Of a stretch of 6,508 bases of DNA, positions 6,217-6,508 are shown in pieces. The translations under genes and the position numbers were made by a program. Under the pieces are notes generated by a model that ran no database searches, was not told the DNA's origin, and saw only the letters and a program-made list of their open reading frames with translations. Each line of letters begins with the position of its first letter. Positions within the stretch are counted from its first letter, which is position 1. The stretch comes from Chloroflexota bacterium. GTDB lineage: Bacteria > Chloroflexota > UBA5177 > JANWHV01. The stretch is taken from the NCBI GenBank assembly GCA_025450375.1, contig JANWHO010000276.1, positions 1-6,508 on the forward strand, read 5' to 3'.

Positions 6217-6508
6217 CTACCGGGGCATGGCGCCGGTCAGCACCCGTTGTGCCTCAATCAACCCTTCCTTGCGACGCTCGACCGGGCCGCTCGGCGCGCC
6301 CCACTCCGCATCCTCGTGCTCGATGCTCACCACGCCGTCAAAGCCCTCGGCGCGCAGGAGCGCGAGCCAGCGATGCCAGTCGATACGACCGCGACCGGGA
6401 AGTCGGTAGGTCCACCAACCGGTGCCGAAATAGCCGACTTGCTGCAAGCGATCCGCGAAGATCTCGGTGTCCTTGGCGTGGGCCAGAAACACGCGGCCAG
6501 CCACGGCA
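6217..6508 (-). CDS. sugar phosphate isomerase/epimerase (xylose isomerase-like TIM barrel), N-terminus cut by window edge
   Basis: C-terminal 96 residues of an AP-endonuclease-2/xylose-isomerase-like barrel protein, a cytoplasmic family that isomerises or epimerises sugars or cyclitols at a divalent metal site. Visible landmarks are FLAHAKDTE at 7-15 of the visible part, with the probable metal-site His10. Then come GWWTYRLPGRGRIDW (30-44), EGFDGVVSIEHED (54-66) with the probable metal ligand Glu63, and a closing helix (EGLIEAQRVL). A GTG at 6502-6504 is in frame, but the reading frame runs on to the edge and the family is usually 270-350 residues, so the true start is outside. The stop is TAG at 6217-6219. 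It is on the same strand as the operon but separated by about 420 bases and a promoter, so it is probably a neighbouring unit with related sugar metabolism. Exact substrate unknown. Confidence 0.85.
   Translation of the reverse strand, partial: AVAGRVFLAHAKDTEIFADRLQQVGYFGTGWWTYRLPGRGRIDWHRWLALLRAEGFDGVVSIEHEDAEWGAPSGPVERRKEGLIEAQRVLTGAMPR

Noticed and set aside
1..6508. Search by eye for CRISPR arrays, tRNA or rRNA genes, insertion sequences, attachment sites and long repeats
   Set aside because: No regularly spaced repeats, transposase-like proteins, terminal inverted repeats or tRNA-like cloverleaf arms were seen. The window is almost filled by ordinary metabolic genes.

Overview
This 6.5 kb window is bacterial, GC-rich (roughly 60%) and densely coded. 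Every gene I can support lies on the minus strand, so the window reads right to left. It looks like a carbohydrate or acid-sugar catabolic operon with its own regulator. The host cannot be fixed from sequence alone. The strong purine-rich Shine-Dalgarno sites, the GC-rich codon thirds and a Tat-like, non-lipoprotein binding protein would fit an uncultured soil or sediment bacterium (for example Chloroflexota or a high-GC proteobacterium-like lineage), but this is a weak inference.

Layout in transcription order. The right edge holds the C-terminal part of a sugar phosphate isomerase/epimerase (6217-6508). It is followed by about 310 bases (5905-6216) with no intact gene but with coding-like segments that change frame, possibly a decayed gene. 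A good sigma70-type promoter (5845-5873) and a 17-bp palindrome over the predicted start of transcription (5825-5841) precede a GntR-family regulator of the FadR/FCD type (5056-5796). Next come an enolase-superfamily enzyme of the mandelate racemase group, probably an acid-sugar dehydratase (3872-4999), an ABC sugar-binding protein (2472-3806), two ABC permeases of the MalF and MalG types (1542-2465 and 617-1477), and a short-chain dehydrogenase cut by the left edge (1-587).

How they would work together (inference): the binding protein and two permeases import a sugar or sugar acid. The enolase-superfamily enzyme and the dehydrogenase carry out dehydration and oxidation steps. The GntR regulator probably represses the operon, including its own gene, from the palindrome until a pathway acid binds. 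No ABC ATPase is present in the window, so it is either outside it or shared with other transporters.

I found no mobile element, CRISPR array, RNA gene or clearly novel system. The points most worth a second look are the atypical active site of the enolase-superfamily enzyme, the promoter/operator arrangement, and the frame-shifted remnant between the isomerase and the regulator.
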